Positions 1 to 6,215 are shown, numbered from the stretch's first letter. The stretch is 6,620 nt of DNA from Prevotellaceae bacterium (GCA_031290375.1 JAITNR010000243.1:1-6620), one strand, 5' to 3'. Translations and numbers: made by a program. The notes: generated from the sequence alone by a model not told the origin.

Positions 1-1
1 A

Positions 2-97
2 AAAACACCGAAGTTTAGTGCCTTATCAATTACTCGAAAATTAAAAAATGTAGTGGCTCGCTGTTTTGGTAAGTCATTGAATGATATTGCTTTGTGA
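2..97 (+). CDS. Possible C-terminal tail of an unrecognised protein, cut by the left edge
   Basis: A + strand frame is open from the window edge to TGA at 95-97, giving 31 residues and ending ...ARCFGKSLNDIAL. The start lies outside the window. The segment is basic (many K and R) with no membrane stretch. I recognise no family. An open run of this length can occur by chance, so the call rests only on being open from the edge and on a plausible composition. The same frame stays open again after the stop (98-283), so this could also be the middle of a gene broken by a nonsense mutation. Confidence 0.25.
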   Translation, partial: KTPKFSALSITRKLKNVVARCFGKSLNDIAL

Positions 98-316
98 TTT
101 TTGACCGTCGAAGTCAGGAGTAAAGTTATAGCAAAGCAAAAAATCAATCCTGATTTTTCAAGCAGTGTATTTTCACAACAAAAAAACTTCAAAGAAAGTG
201 TTGCTATGCACGCTGTGAGTGAGGCGTACATAGCAGCAAAAAACTCGCAAGTTCGTAGTTGGTTTGGTAAGCGGTATTTATAGCTACATCAATGGTTTGA
301 ATTGGGTAATATGAAG
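98..316 (+). other. Gap with a doubtful same-frame open stretch, no firm gene
   Basis: The frame of the preceding segment reopens after its TGA and runs to TAG at 281-283. The only early start is TTG at 101 (60 codons). The first in-frame ATG is at 206-208 and would give only about 25 residues. The stretch ends with KNSQVRSWFGKRYL, which loosely echoes KNVVARCFGKSL at the end of the upstream frame, so the two tails may be a decayed duplication. No promoter of the Bacteroidota type is visible. I treat it as remnant or noncoding sequence. It faces the convergent HAD gene that ends at 317; I see no clear terminator hairpin between them. Confidence 0.2.
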
Positions 317-733
317 TTACGTGAACAGTTTTTTGAAAAATCCCTTTTTCCCTTTCGGCAATTCATTTTGCATGGCAAAAATTGTTTCCCAAGTTTCATT
401 TTTGGTTATCATTCTGTAAATCAATCCCCAGTCGGGTAATCCACCTATGCTTCTGTCATCTATAAACACATCTGCCGCAATCTTGCGTGAGATTTCAAAA
501 TCGACTTCGCCGGGGAAAAGAGAGTTTATCGCATAAAATTCTATTCCGCGTCCGCGACAGTACTGTACCGCATCTTCAAGCAATTTCCCTTCTCTAACGG
601 TCCAAAGCACAAGTTGATGGTGTTCCTCTTCCTGTAACCTCTTTAAGACCTCTATTGCAAACGGAACAGGCTTACCAATCGCAGGATATGCCTCTTCCAC
701 TATCGTACCGTCAAAATCTACTGCTATTATCAT
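317..733 (-). CDS. HAD-superfamily hydrolase of the BT0820 type
   Basis: This 138-residue soluble protein is a compact cap-less HAD-fold phosphohydrolase, probably cytoplasmic. The catalytic motifs are in order: motif I DFDGT at residues 6-10 (nucleophile Asp6, acid/base Asp8), motif II Thr45 in LVLWTVREG, motif III Lys84 in ISRK, and motif IV IDDR with Asp92 and Asp93 for Mg2+. The pattern DFDGTIVE, a W(S/T)VREG segment, SRK-ADxFIDDR and GGxPDWGxIY is what I recall for the small Bacteroides BT0820-like proteins, and the length matches. The natural substrate is unknown to me. The last ~15 residues are lysine and phenylalanine rich. The start is the only ATG at the head of the frame, after an A-rich stretch with no Shine-Dalgarno, normal in this phylum. 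It follows the DUF2851 gene on the same strand with a 193-bp gap and has its own promoter candidates, so it is probably a separate transcript. Confidence 0.88.
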   Translation of the reverse strand: MIIAVDFDGTIVEEAYPAIGKPVPFAIEVLKRLQEEEHHQLVLWTVREGKLLEDAVQYCRGRGIEFYAINSLFPGEVDFEISRKIAADVFIDDRSIGGLPDWGLIYRMITKNETWETIFAMQNELPKGKKGFFKKLFT

Positions 734-734
734 T

Positions 735-766
735 TTTTTGGTCTATATTTTTGGTCTATATTTTTG
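735..766. repeat. Short tandem repeat, 13-bp unit, about 2.4 copies
   Basis: The unit TTGGTCTATATTT occurs at 738-750 and 751-763 without mismatch, and the period extends a few bases on each side. It ends two bases before the start codon of the HAD gene, so on the minus strand it forms the last part of that gene's untranslated leader. Copy-number change here would alter leader length and spacing to the start. Confidence 0.85.
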
Positions 767-839
767 ATATGTGTTTGATTTGTGTGTTGATTATGATTTT
801 GCTTTTATATATTGCAAAATTACCTCTCTTTTTCTAGTG

Positions 840-875
840 CAAAGGTACTACTTTTTTGCGATACATTGCTCAAAA
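840..875 (-). promoter_or_regulatory. Promoter of the HAD hydrolase gene, Bacteroidota type
   Basis: On the minus strand TACCTTTG (847 down to 840) matches the TAnnTTTG -7 box exactly. A TTTTG (875 to 871) lies 23 bp upstream as a -33 candidate, slightly further than the usual 19-21. Transcription would start in the low 830s, giving a leader of about 100 nt. A second exact -7 match, TAATTTTG (822 to 815), lies closer to the gene and could use the TTTG at 843-840 as its -33 element at 17 bp spacing. Either or both may be used. Confidence 0.6.
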
Positions 876-926
876 CGGTCTTAGAAATATGGATGTTTTT
901 CATCTCCAAGTCTGTACTACAGGCGT

Positions 927-2201
927 TTATATCTTGAATTTTGCAAACCCGTATTTATTATTGCATTTGAAACAATCTTTCCTGTCGCAATATTTGGTTT
1001 TTAGTTCGGTAAGAGCCTGAGAATCAAAGGAAGATGTCGGAACAATGCCCAATAACGAAAATCCTTTTGTGATGTGATTTGTTTCCTCAGGGATTTTTTT
1101 CAATAAACCCAAAGCAAAACTCTGATACTCAGGCAGGTTGAAATTTTTGCCGTAGCAATACAAAAATGGCACAACGCTATTAATTAAAATAACATTAATG
1201 GAACTTTTTGAAAGTTTTTTTGTCCTCTCAACCGACTGTTTTCCAAATAGATAATGACCTTGCCAATATTCGCTTGGCTCGCAATCGAAGTAAGTCAAAA
1301 GACTTTTGAGATGCTTTTGTTCAATGATTTTCGAAAAAAGTTTTGATGACTTTTTAACCAAAGCCGCAAACTGAGCAATGCGAATTGTTGGAAAATTGGC
1401 AGGGCGAAGCCTGAGAAATTTCCACAATGTTTTGTCTATTGATTTTAGAGCGTATTTGTGCGAAAGATATTGATACTCTGTTTGTAATGCCTTAAAATAA
1501 TCTTCCTCAACTTCGTTGTCCAAAAAACCTGCAACTCCAAAAAGCAGAGCCTCAATTTGTAAAAGATTGTCTTTTTGTTTGGCTAAAATATTTTGTGGCA
1601 AGTTTCGAGCCAGCCGTTCAAATGCGTCCGAATTGGTGCCAAAACCGAAACACCGAGCGGTGGTAACATAAAATGCCTGTTCCCAATCGCCTGAAGTTTG
1701 AGCGAGCAGTTTTTCGATAGAGGCAGACTTGCTTTCAAGTCGTTCTGTAACAAGTTTTTCAAATATATCTTCAAGGTTATCTACTTGACATTCAATCAAT
1801 TGCTTGGCACACTCCACAAAAGGCAATGAAAGGGTCAAAAACTGCTCTTCGATATGCTTCGGGTATTTGATAACCATTTGAGGAACAACTGTTTTGTTGG
1901 AACGAAAAACCTCCTTGCCTTCTTTTATAACCACATGCAAAATTACCGAATCGTAAGCCTTATCGGCACTGTGGTGGTGCTGCTGCCAATCGTTTGCCGA
2001 AGAATGAAACTCCACGTTTCCAGCCCAAAGCGTGTCGCCAATTTTGATTTTTGAGTTAAAAACATCGGGACCTGCGTCTGTATTCAGATGCCCAATATCA
2101 ATGATTTCAACCTTTTGTCCGTCAGTGGTTTGCTGTTCTAATGAAAAAAGTTTTCCAAACCATACGTAGTGCAAAAAAGTTTCATTCATAATTTTGTCCA
2201 T
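927..2201 (-). CDS. DUF2851 family protein, function unknown
   Basis: A 424-residue soluble protein of the DUF2851 family, common in Bacteroidota and without an established role. The family signature is in the N-terminal third: GHLNTDAGPDVF at residues 37-48, WAGNVEFH at 59-66, then DW with a histidine cluster (71-77) and YDSVILHVV (83-91). The middle is mostly helical in character, with RLRPANFPTIRIAQFA at 264-279. The C terminus carries C405-x4-C410-x2-C413, a possible metal-binding triad. There is no signal peptide or membrane helix. The start at 2201 gives MDKIMNETF; Met5 (ATG at 2189) fits what I recall of family N termini slightly better, and no ribosome binding site decides between them. 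It is transcribed divergently from the penicillin-binding protein gene, each with its own -7 box. The spacing of GPD and ExH resembles PD-(D/E)xK nucleases, but that is only a guess. Confidence 0.88.
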   Translation of the reverse strand: MDKIMNETFLHYVWFGKLFSLEQQTTDGQKVEIIDIGHLNTDAGPDVFNSKIKIGDTLWAGNVEFHSSANDWQQHHHSADKAYDSVILHVVIKEGKEVFRSNKTVVPQMVIKYPKHIEEQFLTLSLPFVECAKQLIECQVDNLEDIFEKLVTERLESKSASIEKLLAQTSGDWEQAFYVTTARCFGFGTNSDAFERLARNLPQNILAKQKDNLLQIEALLFGVAGFLDNEVEEDYFKALQTEYQYLSHKYALKSIDKTLWKFLRLRPANFPTIRIAQFAALVKKSSKLFSKIIEQKHLKSLLTYFDCEPSEYWQGHYLFGKQSVERTKKLSKSSINVILINSVVPFLYCYGKNFNLPEYQSFALGLLKKIPEETNHITKGFSLLGIVPTSSFDSQALTELKTKYCDRKDCFKCNNKYGFAKFKI

Positions 2202-2263
2202 AATTAGAGCGGTATTACGTTAACGGTTTTGAATTACATTTGTTTGCTGTCAATTAGCGCATA

Positions 2264-2271
2264 CAAAGTTA
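2264..2271 (-). promoter_or_regulatory. -7 box for the DUF2851 gene
   Basis: The minus-strand sequence TAACTTTG (2271 to 2264) is an exact TAnnTTTG match. I see no good TTTG at the expected -33 distance, where the DNA is AT-rich (TTTATGATTA). Transcription would begin near 2258, giving a leader of about 55 nt to the first ATG at 2201. Confidence 0.55.
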
Positions 2272-2308
2272 CATCATTTTTTCATATTTTTAATCATAAA
2301 ATATTTTG

Positions 2309-2316
2309 TACCTTTG
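2309..2316 (+). promoter_or_regulatory. -7 box for the penicillin-binding protein gene
   Basis: TACCTTTG is an exact Bacteroidota -7 box, 64 bp before the ATG at 2381. The -33 region holds only a T-run (2287-2291) rather than a clean TTTG. It lies 37 bp from the oppositely facing -7 box of DUF2851, so the two promoters are back to back and their upstream regions overlap. The leader would be about 58 nt. Confidence 0.6.
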
Positions 2317-2380
2317 TAAATTAAAAAATTAATTATAGCAACTTATTGACTTTTAAAAAAGTCGTTTATAAATCAATTAT

Positions 2381-4681
2381 ATGACACATCCTTCACCTGA
2401 ATTGAAAAAGAAATTTTTAAAGTGGTTTTGGGGAATTTTTGCAGGAGTTTTTGTATTGATAGCCCTGATATTTTTCAGTATCTCAATAGGTTTAATTGGT
2501 TACGTGCCGCCTATAGAAGAATTGGAAAATCCAAAAAACAAGTTAGCCGCCGAAATCTATTCGTCTGACAATAGGATTATAGGCACCTTCTACACTTCAA
2601 AGGAAAACCGTATGAACACCTCCTATCGTGATTTGTCGCCCAATCTGATAAATGCTCTTATTGCGACCGAAGATATTCGTTTCTACAAGCATTCGGGCAT
2701 TGACGGCAAGGCACTTGCAAGAGTGTTTTTCAAAGCGTTTTTGGGTGGTGGTGGCGGCAGTACCATTTCGCAACAGACTGCAAAGTTGTTTTTTACAGAC
2801 GAAAGAGCATCAAATATTTTTGAACGTACTATTCAAAAGATGAACGAGTGGGTTATTGCCGTCAAACTCGAAAAACTATACACTAAAGAAGAAATTATTT
2901 CGATGTATTTCAATAAGTTTGACTTTTTGAACAACGCGGTTGGCATAAAAACTGCAGCTCAGGTTTATTTCAACACCACTCCCGACAAACTGAACATGGA
3001 ACAGGCGGCTCTGCTGGTTGGTATGTGTCAAAATCCCTCTGCCTACAACCCGAACAGTAGAAACGAAAAAACACGTCAAAGGGCTTTAACACGAAGAAAT
3101 GTAGTGCTTAATCAAATGAAAAAAACGAATATTATTACTGGAACACAGTGCGATTCGCTAAAAGCATTGCCGCTACAACTTGATTATCATTCGGTTGACC
3201 ACAAGCAAGGTTCAGCACCGTATCTGCGCGAATTTCTGCGAATTCGACTGACGGCAAAAAAGCCAAAACGTTCAAATTACGCCGAATGGCAGCAGAAAGA
3301 TTATGGACAGTATTACCTCGATTCTATGGCGTGGGAAACCGACCATCTTTATGGTTTTATAGAAAAAAATCCAAAGAAAGACGGTTCAAAATACAATATC
3401 TATTCTGATGGATTGAAAATTTATACCACAATTAATTCCCGAATGCAGCAATATGCAGAAGATGTGACAACAGCCCATTTAACCGAACTCCAAGCAGCAT
3501 TTTTTAAGGAGAAAAAAGGCAGGAAAAAGGGTATTTTTCCTTCAAATATGTCAGAAAAAGACATTGAAAAAATGATCAATACGGCAATAAAACAGAGTGA
3601 ACGGTATCGTGTAATGAAAAAGAGCGGTACATCCGAAGCACAAATAATGGAGGCTTTTGATACGGAAATTGAAATGAGAGTTTTTTCGTGGCAAGGAACA
3701 AAAGACACGCTTATGACGCCAAGAGACTCGCTTATTTACTCAAAATCTTTTGCCCGAATTGGTTTTATGTCTATGGAGCCTGCCAATGGACACGTAAAGG
3801 CGTACATTGGAGGACCCGATTACAGATTTTTTCAGTACGATATGGCTACTCAGGGACGCCGCCAAGTAGGTTCTACTATAAAACCATTTGTTTATACCTT
3901 AGCACTGAGCGAGGGGATGTTGCCATGCGATAAGACTATAAATCAACCTGTTACGCTTATGGACGATTTGGGAAGACCATTTACTCCGCGAAATGGTTCA
4001 AAGGCACGTATAGGCGAGGAAGTTACATTGCGTTGGGGATTGCAAAACTCAAACAACTGGATTACAGCCTATGTAATGAGCCTTCTTTCACCTGTACAAT
4101 TAGTCAAATTGATGCGTTTGTTCGGTATATCGGGTAGGATAGACCCTGTTGTTTCACTGTGTCTTGGACCTTGTGAAATATCTGTGTCAGAGATGGTTTC
4201 GGCATACACCACGTTTCCAAATAAGGGCATTAGAACGACCCCTGTTTTTGTTACTCACATCACTGATAATAAGGGCAATGTTATAGCCGATTTTTCCACT
4301 GACACCAAAGAGGTGATTGACGAGGAAACGTCTTATAAAATGCTGAATATGATGTCGGCTGTGCTCAATGGCGGTACAGGCAGCAGGGTGCGTTACCGTT
4401 ACGGAATGAACGCTCCCGCCGCAGGCAAAACAGGTACTACCAACGACAATTCAGACGGCTGGTTTATCGGCTACACGCCTCAACTTGTGTCCGGAGTGTG
4501 GGTTGGTTGGGAAGACAGAGCTATCCACTTCTCAAATATGGCTGAGGGACAGGGTGCGAATATGGCTCTGCCTGTATGGGCTTTGTATATGAAGAAAGTT
4601 ATGGAAGACAGCAAATTAGGGTATGCCCCGATACAATTCAATATCCCAACTTGGTTCGATGTGGATAAGGGGTGTTATTGA
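2381..4681 (+). CDS. Class A penicillin-binding protein (PBP1A type), bifunctional peptidoglycan synthase
   Basis: This 766-residue inner-membrane enzyme polymerises lipid II into glycan strands and cross-links the stem peptides in the periplasm. A short cytoplasmic tail is followed by one membrane helix at about residues 15-40. The GT51 glycosyltransferase domain (about 60-250) shows ATEDIRFYKHSGID with catalytic Glu97, GGSTISQQTAK at 125-135, and the NEWVIAVKLE segment with the second Glu at 156, then SMYFN. After a linker (about 260-450) comes the transpeptidase domain: S498-T-I-K501 with nucleophile Ser498, S557-N-N559, and K683-T-G-T686. All three motifs are intact. The protein ends soon after the transpeptidase fold, without the long C-terminal extension of many relatives. 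ATG at 2381 follows an AT-rich leader without Shine-Dalgarno and starts just before the expected basic tail. It looks monocistronic: divergent DUF2851 before, tmRNA with its own promoter after. Several Bacteroidota paralogues exist, so I give no exact symbol. Confidence 0.96.
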   Translation: MTHPSPELKKKFLKWFWGIFAGVFVLIALIFFSISIGLIGYVPPIEELENPKNKLAAEIYSSDNRIIGTFYTSKENRMNTSYRDLSPNLINALIATEDIRFYKHSGIDGKALARVFFKAFLGGGGGSTISQQTAKLFFTDERASNIFERTIQKMNEWVIAVKLEKLYTKEEIISMYFNKFDFLNNAVGIKTAAQVYFNTTPDKLNMEQAALLVGMCQNPSAYNPNSRNEKTRQRALTRRNVVLNQMKKTNIITGTQCDSLKALPLQLDYHSVDHKQGSAPYLREFLRIRLTAKKPKRSNYAEWQQKDYGQYYLDSMAWETDHLYGFIEKNPKKDGSKYNIYSDGLKIYTTINSRMQQYAEDVTTAHLTELQAAFFKEKKGRKKGIFPSNMSEKDIEKMINTAIKQSERYRVMKKSGTSEAQIMEAFDTEIEMRVFSWQGTKDTLMTPRDSLIYSKSFARIGFMSMEPANGHVKAYIGGPDYRFFQYDMATQGRRQVGSTIKPFVYTLALSEGMLPCDKTINQPVTLMDDLGRPFTPRNGSKARIGEEVTLRWGLQNSNNWITAYVMSLLSPVQLVKLMRLFGISGRIDPVVSLCLGPCEISVSEMVSAYTTFPNKGIRTTPVFVTHITDNKGNVIADFSTDTKEVIDEETSYKMLNMMSAVLNGGTGSRVRYRYGMNAPAAGKTGTTNDNSDGWFIGYTPQLVSGVWVGWEDRAIHFSNMAEGQGANMALPVWALYMKKVMEDSKLGYAPIQFNIPTWFDVDKGCY

Positions 4682-4693
4682 AGTGAAAAAATT

Positions 4694-4710
4694 GAAAAAT
4701 AATCTTTTTC
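4694..4710 (+). terminator. Weak AT-rich hairpin after the penicillin-binding protein gene
   Basis: GAAAAA (4694-4699) and TTTTTC (4705-4710) form a 6-bp stem around a 5-nt loop, 13 bp after the stop codon. A run of five T follows at 4717-4721 after GTTCCG. The stem has few G:C pairs, so this is at best a weak terminator. Confidence 0.25.
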
Positions 4711-4774
4711 GTTCCGTTTTTACAACTCATTTGTTCTTCACAAGGTGATGTTTGTTCAAGCAGCTTAAAAAGTA

Positions 4775-4806
4775 TTAGCTTGTTTGCAAAAAAAGTATTA
4801 CCTTTG
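4775..4806 (+). promoter_or_regulatory. Promoter of the tmRNA gene
   Basis: TACCTTTG at 4799-4806 is an exact -7 box. TTAG at 4775-4778 is a one-mismatch -33 element at 20 bp spacing; a perfect TTTG at 4783-4786 is too close (12 bp). Transcription would start near 4812, so the precursor carries about 75 nt that RNase P would remove to give the mature 5' end at 4888. The 12-mer GTATTACCTTTG (4795-4806) recurs exactly at the next promoter (5448-5459). Confidence 0.6.
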
Positions 4807-4887
4807 CACAGAGACGAAGAAGTGGTATATTTTGTTACTTGACAGTTTTTTGTTGCTCGCTTCTTTTGCTTGTTCATACATTTTTCT

Positions 4888-5280
4888 GGGGCTGTTTGGT
4901 TTTGACAGCGGGTAGAAGAGGTATGTAAGCACGCAGTGCATTGTCGGATAGCACTTTAATCATAGACGGCAAAACATAACTGGCGAAAATTCTTACGCTC
5001 TCGCTGCCTGATTGAATAATAGTAGATCTGGCTTCATTACGGCACAGGTGTCGTAACGGGACATCTCTCAAATGCCTTGCCCTGAGGCGGTTTGGTTAAG
5101 AGGTGTGGGTAAAATCGGGGATAGTCGTTGATTGCCTCGCATTAACGATGAAAATTTAGAGGATAAGGCAACTGTTGGTAGCTTCGGTCTTGCATCTGCT
5201 CGAAAATTTAAGCGAAGATAAGCGTGTAGAAGGCATATTGTTTCCTCGTTTGGACACGGGTTCGAATCCCGTCAGCTCCA
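4888..5280 (+). ncRNA. ssrA: Transfer-messenger RNA (tmRNA)
   Basis: tmRNA with SmpB rescues ribosomes stalled on broken mRNAs: it acts as alanyl-tRNA, then as a template that adds a degradation tag. The acceptor stem pairs GGGGCTG (4888-4894) with CAGCTCC (5273-5279), including one G:U pair, with A5280 as discriminator. The T arm is ACGGG (5256-5260), loop TTCGAAT, CCCGT (5268-5272). The conserved TTTGGTTTTGACAGCGG block follows the 5' strand. The tag frame starts at GGC 4982. CCA is not fully encoded (CA then T follow the discriminator), so the tail must be added by nucleotidyltransferase. About 393 nt is normal for a one-piece tmRNA. I did not fold the pseudoknots. It has its own promoter upstream and terminator at 5345-5371. 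Confidence 0.96.
4982..5011 (+). other. tmRNA tag reading frame, GENSYALAA
   Basis: The resume codon GGC (4982-4984) is followed by codons for ENSYALAA and TGA at 5009-5011. The terminal ALAA is the usual protease recognition end for ClpXP-type degradation. As I recall, the common Bacteroidota tag is GENNYALAA, so this one has Ser in place of the second Asn. The tag starts as expected shortly after an A-rich stretch (GGCAAAACATAACT). Confidence 0.9.
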
Positions 5281-5344
5281 CATTTTTAGTATTAAAAAAC
5301 GTTTGTAGTCAGTAGATTATGGACGTTTTGCTGATTTATAGTGG

Positions 5345-5371
5345 TTTTGGGGCTCTCTCAAAAGTTTTTTT
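5345..5371 (+). terminator. Rho-independent terminator of the tmRNA gene
   Basis: TTTTGGG (5345-5351) pairs with CTCAAAA (5357-5363) with one G:U pair, closing a 5-nt loop (5352-5356). One base later comes a run of seven T (5365-5371). It lies 65 nt after the mature tmRNA 3' end, so the precursor would have a trailer to be trimmed. A weaker AAAACGT/ACGTTTT inverted repeat (5296-5302 and 5323-5329) sits inside that trailer. Confidence 0.65.
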
Positions 5372-5428
5372 AGTCTTCTCTGAAACATCTTAAATAACTG
5401 AATAATTGAAAATAAGCAAGATATATTT

Positions 5429-5459
5429 TTTGTTACTTCAAAAAAATGTATTACCTTTG
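5429..5459 (+). promoter_or_regulatory. Strong Bacteroidota promoter upstream of the HU leader region
   Basis: TTTG at 5429-5432, 19 bp spacer, then TACCTTTG at 5452-5459. Both elements match consensus and the spacing is in the usual 19-21 range, the best promoter in the window. Start of transcription is expected near 5466, about 350 nt before the HU start codon, much longer than the 55-100 nt leaders suggested elsewhere here. Confidence 0.72.
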
Positions 5460-5545
5460 TAACGGATTTTTTCATTGATATAACAAAAAACGATAAATGT
5501 CAATTCTAACTTGCACAGCAATTTTATCCGGGATATATGCCGCTT

Positions 5546-5572
5546 TTAAAATGCGCCACAACCGCATTTTAA
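5546..5572 (+). repeat. Perfect inverted repeat, stable hairpin in the HU leader
   Basis: TTAAAATGCG (5546-5555) is fully complementary to CGCATTTTAA (5563-5572), with loop CCACAAC. No T-run follows, so it is not a terminator. It could be a structural element of the RNA or, as DNA, a palindromic protein-binding site about 80 bp after the predicted transcription start. Confidence 0.75.
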
Positions 5573-5618
5573 GCCCCGCTGTTGCATTATCTCGCAGTTT
5601 TTGGCATTATTTTTACCA

Positions 5619-5627
5619 CCCCCCCCC
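5619..5627 (+). repeat. Homopolymer run of nine C
   Basis: Nine consecutive C (preceded by CCA) stand out in AT-rich DNA. Such tracts slip during replication and are also prone to sequencing error. It lies in the leader/sRNA candidate, so slippage would change the RNA rather than a confirmed reading frame. Confidence 0.8.
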
Positions 5628-5722
5628 ATTCGCTTATAATCAAGTAGTTGCGTTTGTTTTGTGCAGACAGTTTCAACAACTCGTACAGTCGTCTTTGGAT
5701 GTTTGTACCTGTATTCATATAT

Positions 5723-5764
5723 CTTTGGCAAAGCAAAAACCGGCTTTTGTCAAAGGCTTTTTTT
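5723..5764 (+). terminator. Strong rho-independent terminator just before the HU gene
   Basis: CTTTGGCAAAGC (5723-5734) pairs with 5743-5755 (GCTTTTGTCAAAG) through 12 base pairs, one being G:U, with a single bulged T at 5745 and an 8-nt loop (AAAAACCG). GC and seven T (5758-5764) follow directly. Stem length, loop and T-run all fit an intrinsic terminator. It ends 50 nt before the HU ATG. Confidence 0.72.
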
Positions 5765-5814
5765 ACAACAATAATTTTCAGTTTTTTAATCCTTAATTTT
5801 TAATTGTATCGGTT

Positions 5815-6198
5815 ATGGCAATAAAGTATGTATTAACGCAAAAGGGCAATCCTTCCAATCCGGAAGCACCCAAGAAATGGTATGCCACAGCAAAAAGCGC
5901 AGGTGAACTGACATTCCGCAAGTTGAGCAAAGAAATTTCCGAAGACTCGACCACAGTAAGCGACACAGACGTATTGGCAGTGCTCAACGACCTGACCAAA
6001 ATTCTGAAAAGACACTTGGACAACGGCGAGATAGTGCGTTTTGGCGATTTTGGCTCGTTTCAGGTAAGCGTTGGTGGCGAGGGTGCGGCTGCGGAGGCGC
6101 AATACCACGCATCGCTGATAAAAACGAAAAAAGTGGTTTTTCGTCCGGGCATCGACATCAAGGAAATGCTTAACAATCTGAAATACGAAAAAATGTAA
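5815..6198 (+). CDS. HU family DNA-binding protein, Bacteroidota HU-HIG type
   Basis: A 127-residue histone-like protein that binds and bends DNA, probably as a dimer in the nucleoid. The N terminus (AIKYVLTQKGNPSNPEAPKK) and the KWYATAKSAGELTFRKLSKEIS segment (21-42) are typical of the Bacteroidota HU-HIG family. The helical dimerisation part spans about 45-70 (TVSDTDVLAVLNDLTKILKRHL), then NGEIVRFGDFGSFQVSV (70-86) with the conserved G-D-F-G-S-F turn at 77-82. The segment replacing the classical HU DNA-binding arm (87-108) lacks the GRNPxTG motif of ordinary HU, as expected in this family. FRPGIDIKEMLNNLKYEK (109-126) closes the domain. The length is usual. ATG at 5815 begins the conserved N terminus; no Shine-Dalgarno is present. 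It is monocistronic, with a terminator and possible attenuator leader before it and a hairpin after it. Which of the several paralogues in such genomes it is cannot be told. Confidence 0.93.
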   Translation: MAIKYVLTQKGNPSNPEAPKKWYATAKSAGELTFRKLSKEISEDSTTVSDTDVLAVLNDLTKILKRHLDNGEIVRFGDFGSFQVSVGGEGAAAEAQYHASLIKTKKVVFRPGIDIKEMLNNLKYEKM

Positions 6199-6215
6199 GG
6201 AGCAATTCCTCAAAC

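Larger units (their letters stand above)
5466..5764 (+). ncRNA. Candidate ~300-nt small RNA or attenuator leader of the HU gene
   Basis: A near-consensus promoter ends at 5459 and a strong rho-independent terminator ends at 5764, defining a transcript of about 300 nt that stops 50 nt short of the HU start. Inside are a 10-bp hairpin (5546-5572) and a run of nine C (5619-5627). A 99-codon open frame (5497-5796) crosses the segment, but its stop lies beyond the terminator and its composition is odd, so I favour RNA over protein. I see no -7 box between 5764 and 5815, so HU may depend on read-through, which would make this a transcription attenuator. Alternatives are a free small RNA, with 6S-type RNA one possibility that I could not test by folding, or an accidental terminator-like sequence. 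The end points are inferred and the start may be off by a few bases. Confidence 0.45.

Noticed and set aside
655..837. 60-codon + strand hydrophobic open frame
   Set aside because: Overlaps the HAD gene antisense and its promoter region; hydrophobicity comes from T-rich leader DNA.
3421..3708. 95-codon minus-strand open frame
   Set aside because: Antisense to the penicillin-binding protein linker; an artefact of codon bias.
4638..5071. Two minus-strand open frames across the tmRNA region
   Set aside because: They lie antisense to ssrA and the end of the penicillin-binding protein gene and show no family features.
5250..5282. Stand-alone tRNA suggested by the TTCGAATCCC T arm
   Set aside because: No D arm or anticodon arm precedes it; it is the 3' end of tmRNA pairing with GGGGCTG at 4888.
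5345..5371. Start of a second tRNA-like domain from GGGGCTC
   Set aside because: The bases form a simple 7-bp stem with a T-run, fitting a terminator.
5497..5796. 99-codon + strand open frame before HU
   Set aside because: Its stop lies past the strong terminator at 5723-5764, it spans a C9 run and a perfect palindrome, and its Cys/Phe/His-rich composition resembles no family I know.
5833..6213. 126-codon minus-strand open frame
   Set aside because: Antisense shadow of the clear HU gene, with no conserved features.
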